64,000 nt of DNA from Azospirillum sp. TSA2s (GTDB lineage: Bacteria > Pseudomonadota > Alphaproteobacteria > Azospirillales > Azospirillaceae). Location: positions 682,001-746,000 of the forward strand of contig NZ_CP039647.1 in assembly GCF_004923315.1 (NCBI RefSeq), written 5' to 3'. Positions 53,553-62,076 of this stretch are shown in pieces (position 1 is the stretch's first letter; each line of letters begins with the position of its first letter). The position numbers were made by a program, and so were the translations under genes. The notes below the pieces were generated by a model that saw only the letters and a list, made by a program, of their open reading frames with translations, did not search any database and was not told where the DNA came from.

Positions 53553-54871
53553 AGGGCGCGATCCGCCGGTTCCACCGCTTCCTGCATCCGCCCCGCACCT
53601 TGCGCTGGCGACTGTTCCTCATCCTCCTGACCGGGCTTGTTCTGGCGCACGGACTGTCCTTCGGCGCGCTGCTCCTGGAGCGCACCAGTGCCGCCAAGGC
53701 GATGATGCTCGGCACGCTGGAGCAGGATGTGGCGACCTCGGTCGCCCTGCTTGACCGCCTGCCGCCGGAGGAGCGCGGCCGCTGGCTGGCGGTGCTGGAG
53801 CGGCGCACCTATCGTTACGAACTTGGCCCCGGCCTGCCGGGTGTGCCGGACCTTGGCAGCCGTGGTGCGGAGATCGCCCGCGCCATCAACGGCGGTGTCG
53901 GCCCCGGCTTCCCGGTGGCGGTCGAGACCATTCCGGGCGACCGCCCGCATCTCCAGGCCCATGTCACTCTTCGCGACGGCTCGCCGGTGACAATCGATGT
54001 GACACCGGCGCTCATACCGCTCGCCGCCTGGCTCCCCCTCCTGCTGGCCGGCCAGCTCATGTTGCTGGTCCTCTGCACCTGGCTTGCCGTGCGGCAGGCG
54101 ATCCGGCCGCTGGCGCGCTTCGCCAAGGCTGCCGAGACGCTCGATCCCGGCGGGAAGTCGGCGCGGCTGGAGGAGGACGGCCCAAGCGAGGTCGCCCATG
54201 CCGCGACCGCCTTCAACGCCATGCGGGACAGGATCGCCCATTACCTGGAGGAGCGCGTGCGGATCCTCGCCGCCATCTCCCACGACCTGCAGACGCCGAT
54301 CACCCGCATGACGCTGCGGGTCGAGATGGCGGAGGACAGCCCGGAGAAGGAGCGGCTGCTCCGGGATTTGTCGCAGATCGAACGGCTGGTGCGCGAAGGG
54401 GTGGCCTATGCGCGTAGCGCCCATGGCGATGTCGAGACGCCGGCCCGCATCGATGTCGGATCCTTCGTCGAAAGCCTCGCCTTCGACTATCAGGACATGG
54501 ACAAGCCAGTGACCGTCCGCGGGCTCTCCGGCGCGGTCCTGACCACCCGACCGCACGCGCTGCGCCGCATTCTGACCAACCTGATCGACAATGCCCTGAA
54601 ATTCGCCGGAGAGGCCGAGATCACGGTGACCCGGGACGGCACCGGCCGGATCGGCATCGCCGTCCGCGACACCGGTCCCGGCATTCCCGAGCATCAGCTC
54701 ACCGCCGTCCTCCAGCCCTTCTACCGGCTCGAACAGTCCCGCAACCGTGACTCCGGAGGAACCGGACTGGGGCTGGCCATCGCCCACCAGCTGGCGCTGG
54801 CGATCGGCGGGTCGCTGACGCTGCGGAACCGGCGCACCGGCGGCCTTTGTGCCGAGGTGACGCTCGGCTGA
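53549..54871 (+). CDS. Sensor histidine kinase, partner of the OmpR-type regulator
   Basis: A 440-residue EnvZ-like kinase. First membrane segment LRWRLFLILLTGLVLAHGLS, a periplasmic part of about 130 residues, second membrane segment LLLAGQLMLLVLCTWLAV, HAMP (RPLARFAKAAETLDPG), H-box AAISHDLQTPITRMTLRVEM, N-box NLIDNALKFAG and G-boxes DTGPGIP and GTGLGLAIAHQLAL. The ATG at 53549 overlaps the regulator stop. The frame is open much further upstream but only as antisense-like shadow of the regulator gene. Confidence 0.9.
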   Translation: MKGAIRRFHRFLHPPRTLRWRLFLILLTGLVLAHGLSFGALLLERTSAAKAMMLGTLEQDVATSVALLDRLPPEERGRWLAVLERRTYRYELGPGLPGVPDLGSRGAEIARAINGGVGPGFPVAVETIPGDRPHLQAHVTLRDGSPVTIDVTPALIPLAAWLPLLLAGQLMLLVLCTWLAVRQAIRPLARFAKAAETLDPGGKSARLEEDGPSEVAHAATAFNAMRDRIAHYLEERVRILAAISHDLQTPITRMTLRVEMAEDSPEKERLLRDLSQIERLVREGVAYARSAHGDVETPARIDVGSFVESLAFDYQDMDKPVTVRGLSGAVLTTRPHALRRILTNLIDNALKFAGEAEITVTRDGTGRIGIAVRDTGPGIPEHQLTAVLQPFYRLEQSRNRDSGGTGLGLAIAHQLALAIGGSLTLRNRRTGGLCAEVTLG

Positions 54872-54878
54872 CGGGGGG

Positions 54879-55526
54879 CTAACCGTTTCCGAAGGCAGTG
54901 GTGAAGACCGCCCAGCGCTCCTCGAACAGCCGCAAGAGGGACGGCACCTCCACCACTGCGTCTTCGCCGAGCCGCAGCCGGTTGTTGACGCCCTCCAGCA
55001 GGTCGACCAGGATCCCGCAGACCGAACCCGGATCGCCGGGTCGCAATTCACCCGCCGCTTGCGCAGTCGAAACGAGCCCGACCAGCGGTTCCAGGGCATC
55101 GCGTGACCAGGATGCCAACCGCTCCCGGAAAACCGGCGAGACCGCAGCCTCGGCGCTGACGGAGAGATAGAAGGCGGCGTAGTCGCGCGACGACCCGATC
55201 TCGACATAACGGAACGCGGCGCGGCGCAACGCGTCGAGCGCCCCCTCTCCCTCCTTGCCAGCGGCGGCAGACAGCAGGGCATCGCGGAACCGCCCGACGT
55301 CACGTCCGACCACGGCTTCAAGAAGGGCGGCTTTGTTGGGGTAACGGCGATAAAGCGTGTGCTTGGACACACCGAGTTCGGCCGCAATCTCTTCCAAACC
55401 GCTGTTGGCGACGCCTTTGCGACAGAAGACGGCCCTGGCGCCATCAAGGATGCGCGCATCGATGGCCGCAGCCTGCTCCCTGGTCGGCCTTCCTCCTGGC
55501 TTGCGTCCGCCGGTGTCCACGTTCAC
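54879..55526 (-). CDS. TetR-family transcriptional regulator
   Basis: A 215-residue TetR protein: DNA-binding part ILDGARAVFCRKGVANSGLE, then IAAELGVSKHTLYRRYPNKA, and a helical C-terminal domain of the TetR_C_7 (AefR-like) type. The frame opens with GTG at 55526 behind AAGGGAT; a GTG two codons later is an alternative. It is divergent from the ABC-F gene (115 bases apart) and converges on the kinase gene. It may control the ABC-F gene. Confidence 0.87.
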   Translation of the reverse strand: MNVDTGGRKPGGRPTREQAAAIDARILDGARAVFCRKGVANSGLEEIAAELGVSKHTLYRRYPNKAALLEAVVGRDVGRFRDALLSAAAGKEGEGALDALRRAAFRYVEIGSSRDYAAFYLSVSAEAAVSPVFRERLASWSRDALEPLVGLVSTAQAAGELRPGDPGSVCGILVDLLEGVNNRLRLGEDAVVEVPSLLRLFEERWAVFTTAFGNG

Positions 55527-55641
55527 ATCCCTTCAGCTCTCCATCCGCCAGCAAAACAGCACAGGTCCGTTGCGTTTTCCATCGCCATCTGGTATCAGCA
55601 CGGCTGCGTGCCGATATCCTGACTCCAACAAGGGGCGACGC

Positions 55642-57240
55642 ATGGCATCAATCTCCCTATCCCGGATCAGTTGGGCCACGCCCGACGGGCACAGCGTCCT
55701 GACCGGTGTCGAGCTGAATTTCGGGCAAGAGCGCACCGGCCTCATCGGACGGAACGGTGTCGGCAAATCGACCCTCCTGAAACTCATCACGGGAGAACTT
55801 CAGCCGCTCGCCGGCACCGTCCGGGTCACCGGCACGCTCGGCCTGCTGAAACAGACGGTCCGACCCGGCGAACGGGAAACGGTGGCTGCTCTGTTCGGCG
55901 TGACCGGGGCGCTCGCCCTCCTGCGCCGCGCCGAGGCTGGGGCCGCAAGCGTGGAGGAACTGGCGGACGCCGACTGGACGCTGGCAGAGCGCATCGCCGC
56001 CGCCCTGGCCCGCGTCGGGCTTGATGCCGGTCCCGAGACCCGGCTGACGGAACTCTCTGGCGGCCAGCGGACCCGCGCCAGCCTCGCTGCGGCGATCTTC
56101 GCCGCACCGGATTTCCTGCTGCTCGACGAGCCAACCAACAACCTCGACCGCTCCGGCCGCGAGGCGGTGATTGCCCTCCTCGCCGGCTGGCGGACCGGAG
56201 CGATCGTGGTCAGCCATGACCGCGAGCTACTCGACCGGATGGACGCCATCGTCGAACTGACCTCGCTGGGTGCCGCCCGTTATGGCGGCAACTGGACGCG
56301 CTATCGCGAGCGCAAGGCGACGGAACTGGAAGCCGCTCAACAGGATCTGGCCCACGCGGAAAAGCAGGCGGCCGAGGTCCGGCGCAAAGCGCAACGCGCG
56401 GCGGAACGGCAAGACCGGCGCGATGCGGCCGGGTCACGGAAGGCGGCGCAAGGCGACATGCCCCGCATCCTGCTGGGCGGACGCAAGAGCAATGCCGAGG
56501 CAAGCCGGGGTGCCGGCGCCAAACTGGCCGACCGCCAGCGGGCGGAGGCCCAGGCCGCACTCGCCTCGGCGCGGTCCCGCATCGAGATCATGCAGGACCT
56601 CTCGGTTGCGCTGCCGCCCACCGGCGTTCCGGCCAACAGGACCGTCCTGCGGCTGGACGGTGTCACCACCGGCCACGACCCAGAGAATCCGATCATCCGC
56701 GATCTGTCCTTCACCATGGAGGGGCCGGAACGGGTCGCCATCGTCGGACCGAACGGTTCGGGCAAGACGACGCTGGTGACGCTGATCGCCGGCGGGATCG
56801 GGCCGATGCGGGGGACGGTTTCGGTCGCCGTCGACTTCGCCATGCTGGACCAGCGCGTCGGCATCCTCGATCCCGATGCGTCGATCCTTGACAACTTCCG
56901 GCGCCTCAATCCCGGCGCAACCGACAATGCCTGCCGGGCGGCACTCGCACGCTTCCTGTTCCGGGCGGACGCGGCCCTGCAACAGGTGAGAACGCTGAGC
57001 GGCGGCCAGATGCTGCGCGCCGGCCTCGCCTGCGCGCTGGGCGGGCCGCGGCCACCGGCGCTGCTGATCCTGGACGAGCCGACCAACCACTTGGACGTTG
57101 ACTCTGTCGAAGCCATGGAGGCGGGACTGAGATCCTACGACGGCGCCATCCTGCTGGTCAGCCATGACGAGACCTTCATGGCCAACATCGGCATCGAACG
57201 GCGGTTGAGACTCGGCTCAGCGGAAGGCGACGGCCCATAG
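55642..57240 (+). CDS. ABC-F family ATP-binding protein
   Basis: A 532-residue soluble protein with two ABC domains and no membrane segment: Walker A GRNGVGKS and GPNGSGKTT, signatures LSGGQRTRASLAAA and LSGGQMLRAGLACA, Walker B FLLLDEPTNNLD and LLILDEPTNHLD. A charged, Arg/Ala-rich linker of about 90 residues joins them. ABC-F proteins act on the ribosome, in translation rescue or antibiotic protection. AAGGGGC precedes the ATG. Divergent TetR suggests inducible expression, compatible with a resistance role (inference). Confidence 0.9.
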   Translation: MASISLSRISWATPDGHSVLTGVELNFGQERTGLIGRNGVGKSTLLKLITGELQPLAGTVRVTGTLGLLKQTVRPGERETVAALFGVTGALALLRRAEAGAASVEELADADWTLAERIAAALARVGLDAGPETRLTELSGGQRTRASLAAAIFAAPDFLLLDEPTNNLDRSGREAVIALLAGWRTGAIVVSHDRELLDRMDAIVELTSLGAARYGGNWTRYRERKATELEAAQQDLAHAEKQAAEVRRKAQRAAERQDRRDAAGSRKAAQGDMPRILLGGRKSNAEASRGAGAKLADRQRAEAQAALASARSRIEIMQDLSVALPPTGVPANRTVLRLDGVTTGHDPENPIIRDLSFTMEGPERVAIVGPNGSGKTTLVTLIAGGIGPMRGTVSVAVDFAMLDQRVGILDPDASILDNFRRLNPGATDNACRAALARFLFRADAALQQVRTLSGGQMLRAGLACALGGPRPPALLILDEPTNHLDVDSVEAMEAGLRSYDGAILLVSHDETFMANIGIERRLRLGSAEGDGP

Positions 57241-57296
57241 CCTCTGCCGGCATGACCGATCCGCGACAGGGTCGGGACGTTCACCTCCATCGGGAC

Positions 57297-57316
57297 TTTG
57301 TATCCCACTGTATCCG
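57297..57316 (-). promoter_or_regulatory. Direct-repeat motif before the epoxide-hydrolase-like gene
   Basis: On the minus strand: CGGATACAG-TGG-GATACAAA, two GATACA half sites ten bases apart, matching 16 of 20 positions of the motif at 52727. It lies about 110 bases before the ATG at 57426 and after the ABC-F stop. Confidence 0.5.
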
Positions 57317-57425
57317 ATGGGCCGAACGGTACAGACGCTTTCACCATGCCCCATGGCCGGACATGCGGGGGATACATCGGCATCTCATGTTGCGGCCACG
57401 AATGAACGCATCTCGGGAGAGATAG

Positions 57426-58502
57426 ATGGCACGGAAACTGGAGACGGAAACCGCCGGCACGGCCCTGGTCGACCACGGGCGGCGGCGCTTCATCGGCACG
57501 GCAACCCTTGCAGCGGCGGCGGCCGGCCTCGGACTGGGGATGGGGCGGGCGCAGGCAGCGGAACCACCCGCGGCCCGGCCGACGGCGGGCTCTTCCTCGC
57601 CCACAGGCTTTAAATCCTTGAAGCAGATCGATGCCGGACCGCTCAACATCGGCTATGCCGAGGATGGTCCCGCCGATGGACCGGTGGTCCTCCTCCTGCA
57701 CGGCTGGCCCTACGACATCCACAGCTATGTGGATGTGGCACCCATCCTGGCGGCGGCCGGCTACCGCGTCATCATCCCCCACCTGCGCGGCTATGGCACG
57801 ACGCGCTTCCTGTCCGCCGCAACGCCGCGCAACGGCCAGCAGGCGGCCATCGCCGCCGACATGATCGCCCTGATGGATGCACTGAAGATAAAGACCGCAA
57901 TCCTCGCCGGCTACGATTGGGGGGCCAGGACGGCGAACATCATGGCCGCACTCTGGCCGGAGCGCTGCAATGCCATGGTGTCGGTCAGCGGCTATCTGAT
58001 CGGCAGCCAGGACCTCAACCGGGCGCCTCTGCCTCCCAAGGCGGAGTTGCAATGGTGGTATCAGTATTACTTCGCCACCGACCGCGGCCGCGCCGGTTAT
58101 GCGAAGTATACGCATGACTTCGCCCGGCTCATCTGGCAACTGGCCTCCCCGAACTGGGCGTTCGACGACGCCACGTTCGAACGCTCCGCGGCCTCCCTCG
58201 ACAACCCGGACCATGTCGACATCAGTATCCACAACTACCGCTGGCGGCTCGGCCTTGCGGAGGGGAAGGCGCAGTATGACGCACTTGAACGGGCGCTGGC
58301 GGCCTTCCCGACCATCAAGGTTCCGACGATCACCATGGAAGGCGGCGCCAACGGCGCGCCGCACCCCTCACCGGACATGTACCGTGCGAAGTTCACCGGC
58401 CGGTACGAGCATCGGCTGATCACCGGCGGCATCGGCCACAACCTGCCGCAGGAGGCGCCACTGGCCTTCGCCCAGGCCGTGGTGGACATCGGCAAAGCCT
58501 GA
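57426..58502 (+). CDS. Tat-exported alpha/beta hydrolase, epoxide-hydrolase/dehalogenase-like
   Basis: A 358-residue hydrolase. The N-terminus carries a twin-arginine signal (HGRRRFIGTATLAAAAAGLG, cleavage near AQAAEP). LLHGWPYDIHSYV is the HGXP oxyanion motif, AGYDWGARTAN places Asp as nucleophile (epoxide hydrolase or haloalkane dehalogenase type, not Ser), and GGIGHNLPQEAP has the His. Export by Tat implies folding, possibly with a tightly bound partner, before secretion. Monocistronic. The upstream direct repeat suggests control by the OmpR-type system at 52812. Confidence 0.85.
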   Translation: MARKLETETAGTALVDHGRRRFIGTATLAAAAAGLGLGMGRAQAAEPPAARPTAGSSSPTGFKSLKQIDAGPLNIGYAEDGPADGPVVLLLHGWPYDIHSYVDVAPILAAAGYRVIIPHLRGYGTTRFLSAATPRNGQQAAIAADMIALMDALKIKTAILAGYDWGARTANIMAALWPERCNAMVSVSGYLIGSQDLNRAPLPPKAELQWWYQYYFATDRGRAGYAKYTHDFARLIWQLASPNWAFDDATFERSAASLDNPDHVDISIHNYRWRLGLAEGKAQYDALERALAAFPTIKVPTITMEGGANGAPHPSPDMYRAKFTGRYEHRLITGGIGHNLPQEAPLAFAQAVVDIGKA

Positions 58503-58612
58503 CCAGGGCTTGACCGCAGAAGTGGCACGGGCCTTCCCGGCTGGATGTCGATAATGCGGATGCCCATGAGTTCGCAGCCGACGCTGGCCAAGAGCCCGAA
58601 GCCGCCTGATGG

Positions 58613-59104
58613 TCACGACTCTTGCTTCGCGGCCCCCTGCCCGAGGGTATGGAGGACAGGGGGCTGCGGCAGGCCGAGCATGGATGCCATGCTGCGGCGA
58701 TGGCGGACGATGTCGGCCAAGCTATAGTCGTCCAGGACAGCCAGGAAGGCCTGCAATGCCTCATGCAGAGCGCTGCGCAAGTTGCAGGCCGGACTCAGTC
58801 GACAAAGAGGCGGGTCCTGAAGCGCGCCCATGCAGTCGACGATGGCCATGTCCTCTTCGGTGTAACGGACAACGTCGCCGATCCGGATCTGCTCGGCCGG
58901 ACGACCGAGGCGCAGCCCGCCGTTCCGTCCCCTCACGGTTTCGATATAGCCGCCACGCCCGAGATCGTTCGCCACCTTCATCAGGTGGTTTTTTGAAATG
59001 CCATACACCTGCGCAACCTCGCTGATGGTCGGCAACCCCTCCTGCCGGACCGCGAGGTACATGAGCAGGCGCAGCGCATAATCCGTATAGCTCGACAAGC
59101 GCAT
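58613..59104 (-). CDS. Rrf2-family regulator with cysteine triad (NsrR-like)
   Basis: A 163-residue Rrf2 protein: MRLSSYTDYALRLLMYLAVR, helix-turn-helix ISEVAQVYGISKNHLMKVAN, wing RGRNGGLRLGRPAEQIRIGD and Cys91, Cys101, Cys107, the three-cysteine pattern that holds an Fe-S cluster in NsrR and RsrR-type sensors. The ATG at 59104 is fixed by the conserved start; the open frame upstream is not similar. A near-perfect palindrome lies 14 bases upstream. Probable NO or redox sensor; target genes are not adjacent, except possibly itself. Confidence 0.87.
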   Translation of the reverse strand: MRLSSYTDYALRLLMYLAVRQEGLPTISEVAQVYGISKNHLMKVANDLGRGGYIETVRGRNGGLRLGRPAEQIRIGDVVRYTEEDMAIVDCMGALQDPPLCRLSPACNLRSALHEALQAFLAVLDDYSLADIVRHRRSMASMLGLPQPPVLHTLGQGAAKQES

Positions 59105-59117
59105 CGCCGACCAAACC

Positions 59118-59132
59118 TGTATAAATTCTACA
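59118..59132. promoter_or_regulatory. Palindrome before the Rrf2 gene, probable autoregulatory operator
   Basis: TGTATAAATTCTACA (plus strand) is a 15-base inverted repeat with one mismatched pair besides the centre, in an AT-rich promoter 14 bases before the Rrf2 ATG. Rrf2 repressors bind such A/T-rich dyads. Confidence 0.55.
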
Positions 59133-59210
59133 TCAATATAGTCGTGCTTCTTAAAACCTGCAATCGACCGTCCCAGTCCGTCGGGACGGAACGCCGGCAG
59201 AAGCCGCGGT

Positions 59211-60785
59211 TCAATGGGCACCGCCCCCGCCCAAATGGTCGGGCTTCTTCAGGAGCAGGGTCGCGAACAAGGCGACCAGCAGGGCGGCGCCCAGCAGGAA
59301 AAATGCATCACTGAACGCCATGACGAAAGCCTGTTTGCGCACCACGGCGCCGATGGCGACATAGGCACGGCGCCCGGCGTCGAGCGGGTCGGTGATGCCA
59401 TGCGACTGGAAGTACCGGGTCAACTGCTCGATGCGGGCGACGGTCGCCGGCTCGAACAGCGAAACCGCGTGCGACAGGATGTTGGAATGGAACTGCTCGC
59501 GTTTCGTCAGGAAGGTCTGCAGCAAGGCGATGCCGACGGCGCCTCCCAGGTTCCGCATCATGTTGAACAGGCCGGAGGCCGAGCCTGCGTTCTCCTTCTC
59601 AATCCCGGCGGTCGCCACCGCGGACAACGGCGCGAAGACCAGCGCCTGCCCGACGGCGCGCACGATGTTGGGGACCAGCAGTTGGTCTGCGGCGTAAGAG
59701 ACGGTCATGGCGATGTTCATGAAGGCGCTGCCGGCGAAGAGCGCAAAGCCGACGGCGATCAGCAGCCGCGCATCGAACCGCTTCATCAGGCGCGGAACCA
59801 GCGGGATCAGCAGAAGCTGCGGCAGCCCGGTCCAGGCCAGCACGCCGCCGATCTGTTCGGCGTTGTAGCCCTGGATGCGCGACAGGTAGACGGGCAGCAC
59901 GAAGACCGACCCGTAGAGCGCCACGCCCAGCATGAAATTCGCCAGGATGCCGAAGCCGAAATTGCGACGCACCAGCAGCCGAAGGTTCAGCAGCGGCCGG
60001 GCGCTGCGCAGCTCGATCCACAGGAACAGCCCCAGCGAGACCGCCGCCACGATGCTCAGCCGCAGGATGAAGGGGGAGCCGAACCAATCCTCCTTGTTGC
60101 CCTCCTCCAGCACAGTCTGCAATGTGCCAAGCCCCACCGCCATCGTGATTATTCCAGGCCAGTCGCCCGTCTTCAGCAGGTCGAGCTTCATGGGCGCGGG
60201 GTCAAGCGACAAGGCCAGCAGGCCGACCATCACGGCTCCGGGGATCAGATTGACATAGAAGATGTACTGCCAGCCCCAGTTTTCCGTCAGATAGCCGCCG
60301 ATGGTCGGTCCGATCGCCGGGGCGAAGGTCGCCGACAGGGCGAACAGGGCGAGCCCGATCGACTGCTGCGCCTTGGGCAGAAGCGTGATGATGATGGTGA
60401 AGGCCATCGGGATCAGGACGCCGCCGCTGAATCCCTGGATCGCGCGCAGGATGATCATCTGCTCCAGGTTCGCGGCAAAGGCGCAGAGGACGGAGAAGAC
60501 GAGAAACAGCACCGCGTTGGTCAGCAGGTAGCGGCGGACGGAGAAGACCTGCGCCAGCCAGCCGCTCAAGGGGATCACGATGATCTCGGCCACCAGATAG
60601 GCGGTGGAGATCCAGCCTCCGTCGTCGATGCCGGCGCCGATGGCGCCCTGGATGTCGGCGAGCGAGGCGTTGACGATCTGGATGTTAAGCACCGCCATGA
60701 ACGCGCCCAGTGTCGAGCCGGTCACGGCAAGCCAGTTCCGGGTGGTGGCGGCACCGACCGGGCCGGATGCGGCAAGAGTGGACAT
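59211..60785 (-). CDS. emrB: DHA2-family MFS efflux transporter (EmrB-like)
   Basis: A 524-residue transporter with 14 membrane segments. VTGSTLGAFMAVLNIQIVNA and GWISTAYLVAEIIVIPLSGW are the DHA2/EmrB N-terminal motifs, with GPTIGGYLTENWGWQYIF (motif C region) and LSRIQGYNAEQIGGVL later. It follows the membrane-fusion gene by 28 bases. The EmrAB pair extrudes hydrophobic toxicants through the envelope with an outer-membrane channel encoded elsewhere. Confidence 0.9.
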   Translation of the reverse strand: MSTLAASGPVGAATTRNWLAVTGSTLGAFMAVLNIQIVNASLADIQGAIGAGIDDGGWISTAYLVAEIIVIPLSGWLAQVFSVRRYLLTNAVLFLVFSVLCAFAANLEQMIILRAIQGFSGGVLIPMAFTIIITLLPKAQQSIGLALFALSATFAPAIGPTIGGYLTENWGWQYIFYVNLIPGAVMVGLLALSLDPAPMKLDLLKTGDWPGIITMAVGLGTLQTVLEEGNKEDWFGSPFILRLSIVAAVSLGLFLWIELRSARPLLNLRLLVRRNFGFGILANFMLGVALYGSVFVLPVYLSRIQGYNAEQIGGVLAWTGLPQLLLIPLVPRLMKRFDARLLIAVGFALFAGSAFMNIAMTVSYAADQLLVPNIVRAVGQALVFAPLSAVATAGIEKENAGSASGLFNMMRNLGGAVGIALLQTFLTKREQFHSNILSHAVSLFEPATVARIEQLTRYFQSHGITDPLDAGRRAYVAIGAVVRKQAFVMAFSDAFFLLGAALLVALFATLLLKKPDHLGGGGAH

Positions 60786-60813
60786 GGTCTTGATCCTTTG
60801 CCCAGAGGGGGGC

Positions 60814-61917
60814 TCAGCCTGCAGGCGTCGCCGCTTCGCGGGTGTCGATGGTCGGCTCGACCGACATGCCGGGGCGCAGCAGACCCGACAGCGGGCCGGG
60901 ATCCAGGACGATCCTCACGGGGATGCGCTGCACGATCTTGGTGAAGTTCCCGGTTGCGTTGTCCGGCGGCAGCAGGGCGAATTCCAGCCCGCTGGCCGGG
61001 GACAGGCTGTCGACATGGCCCTTCAGCTCGACACCGGGAAAGCCGTCCACCGCGATCTCCACCGGCTGCCCGGCATGGACGTGGGTCAGCTGAGTTTCCT
61101 TGAAGTTCGCGACGACATAGACCGCCTGCAGCGGCACCACGGCCATCAACTGCGTGCCGCTCTGCACATACTGCCCGACCCGCAGCGAGCGGGCGCCGAC
61201 CGTACCGGAGATCGGGGCGGCGATGACCGTGTAGGACAGGTTCAGCCGCGCCTGCTCCAGCGCGCTGTGGCTGCGGTCGCGCTGTGCCACGGCCTTGCCG
61301 CGCTCGGTGACCAGCACCGCGATCTTGTTTTCGGCGGCGGCCAGAGCGGCGCGGTCGCCGTTCACCTTGGCCCGCGCTTGACCCAGGGTCGATTCCGCCT
61401 GCTGCGCCCGCTGGGTCGTGCCGTAGCCGGTCCGCATCAGGTTGCTGTAGCGTGCGTTTTCCTTCTGCGCGAAAGCAAGGGCGACCTCGCTCGCCGCCAC
61501 GTCGGCCTTCTCCTGCTCGATCAGCGACCGCTGCAGCACGATCTGGGCGTCCAGGTTGCGGATCGCCGCCTCCGTCGTCTCCAGGTCCGCCCGTGCCTGG
61601 TCCAGTGCGACGCGGAAATCACGGTCGTCGATCCGCGCGAGCGGCTGGCCGGCAACAACACTCTGGTTGTCCTGCACCAGCACTTCGGCGACATAGCCGG
61701 ACACCTTGGGCGCGATCACTGTATGATCGGCTTTGACATAGGCGTCGTCGGTGCTTTCCAGATGCCGCCCAATGGTCCAGTAGCGATAGCCGATGTTGCC
61801 GGCCGCGGCGACGCCACCGAGGAGAACCAGCGCCAGCGCCATGCGCTTAAACGCCTTGCCCGTGCCGAGCGCGGCAGGCGCCGCTCCGGCCTCTTTGCCG
61901 TGAGTGAGTTCAACCAT
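60814..61917 (-). CDS. emrA: HlyD-family membrane fusion protein (EmrA-like)
   Basis: A 367-residue periplasmic adaptor with one N-terminal membrane segment (ALALVLLGGVAAAGNIGYRY). APKVSGYVAEVLVQDNQSVV is the first lipoyl half, a coiled-coil hairpin spans about residues 90-200, and VIAAPISGTVGARSLRVGQY closes the lipoyl domain. The ATG at 61917 is preferred because GGAAAAGG sits nine bases upstream; the frame also has an ATG at 61926. First gene of the emr operon, divergent from a LysR gene. Confidence 0.9.
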   Translation of the reverse strand: MVELTHGKEAGAAPAALGTGKAFKRMALALVLLGGVAAAGNIGYRYWTIGRHLESTDDAYVKADHTVIAPKVSGYVAEVLVQDNQSVVAGQPLARIDDRDFRVALDQARADLETTEAAIRNLDAQIVLQRSLIEQEKADVAASEVALAFAQKENARYSNLMRTGYGTTQRAQQAESTLGQARAKVNGDRAALAAAENKIAVLVTERGKAVAQRDRSHSALEQARLNLSYTVIAAPISGTVGARSLRVGQYVQSGTQLMAVVPLQAVYVVANFKETQLTHVHAGQPVEIAVDGFPGVELKGHVDSLSPASGLEFALLPPDNATGNFTKIVQRIPVRIVLDPGPLSGLLRPGMSVEPTIDTREAATPAG

Positions 61918-62023
61918 GGCACCCATCCTTTTCCGAGGTATTTCCGGGAGCCGTGGCCGTCCCGGACCGCGATGTCAGGATGGGTGCGGGGATGCCGGTT
62001 GAGAATTTGGGAAAGGCTGGAAA

Positions 62024-62048
62024 GATTATCCGGCGTGAGTTGATAATC
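62024..62048. promoter_or_regulatory. LysR-type box between emrA and the divergent LysR gene
   Basis: GATTATC (62024-62030) and GATAATC (62042-62048) form a perfect 7-base inverted repeat with an 11-base spacer, the T-N11-A layout bound by LysR proteins. It lies 28 bases before the LysR ATG and 107 before emrA. Confidence 0.7.
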
Positions 62049-62076
62049 GCGGCGAACCAAGGCGGCGGGGGTGCGC

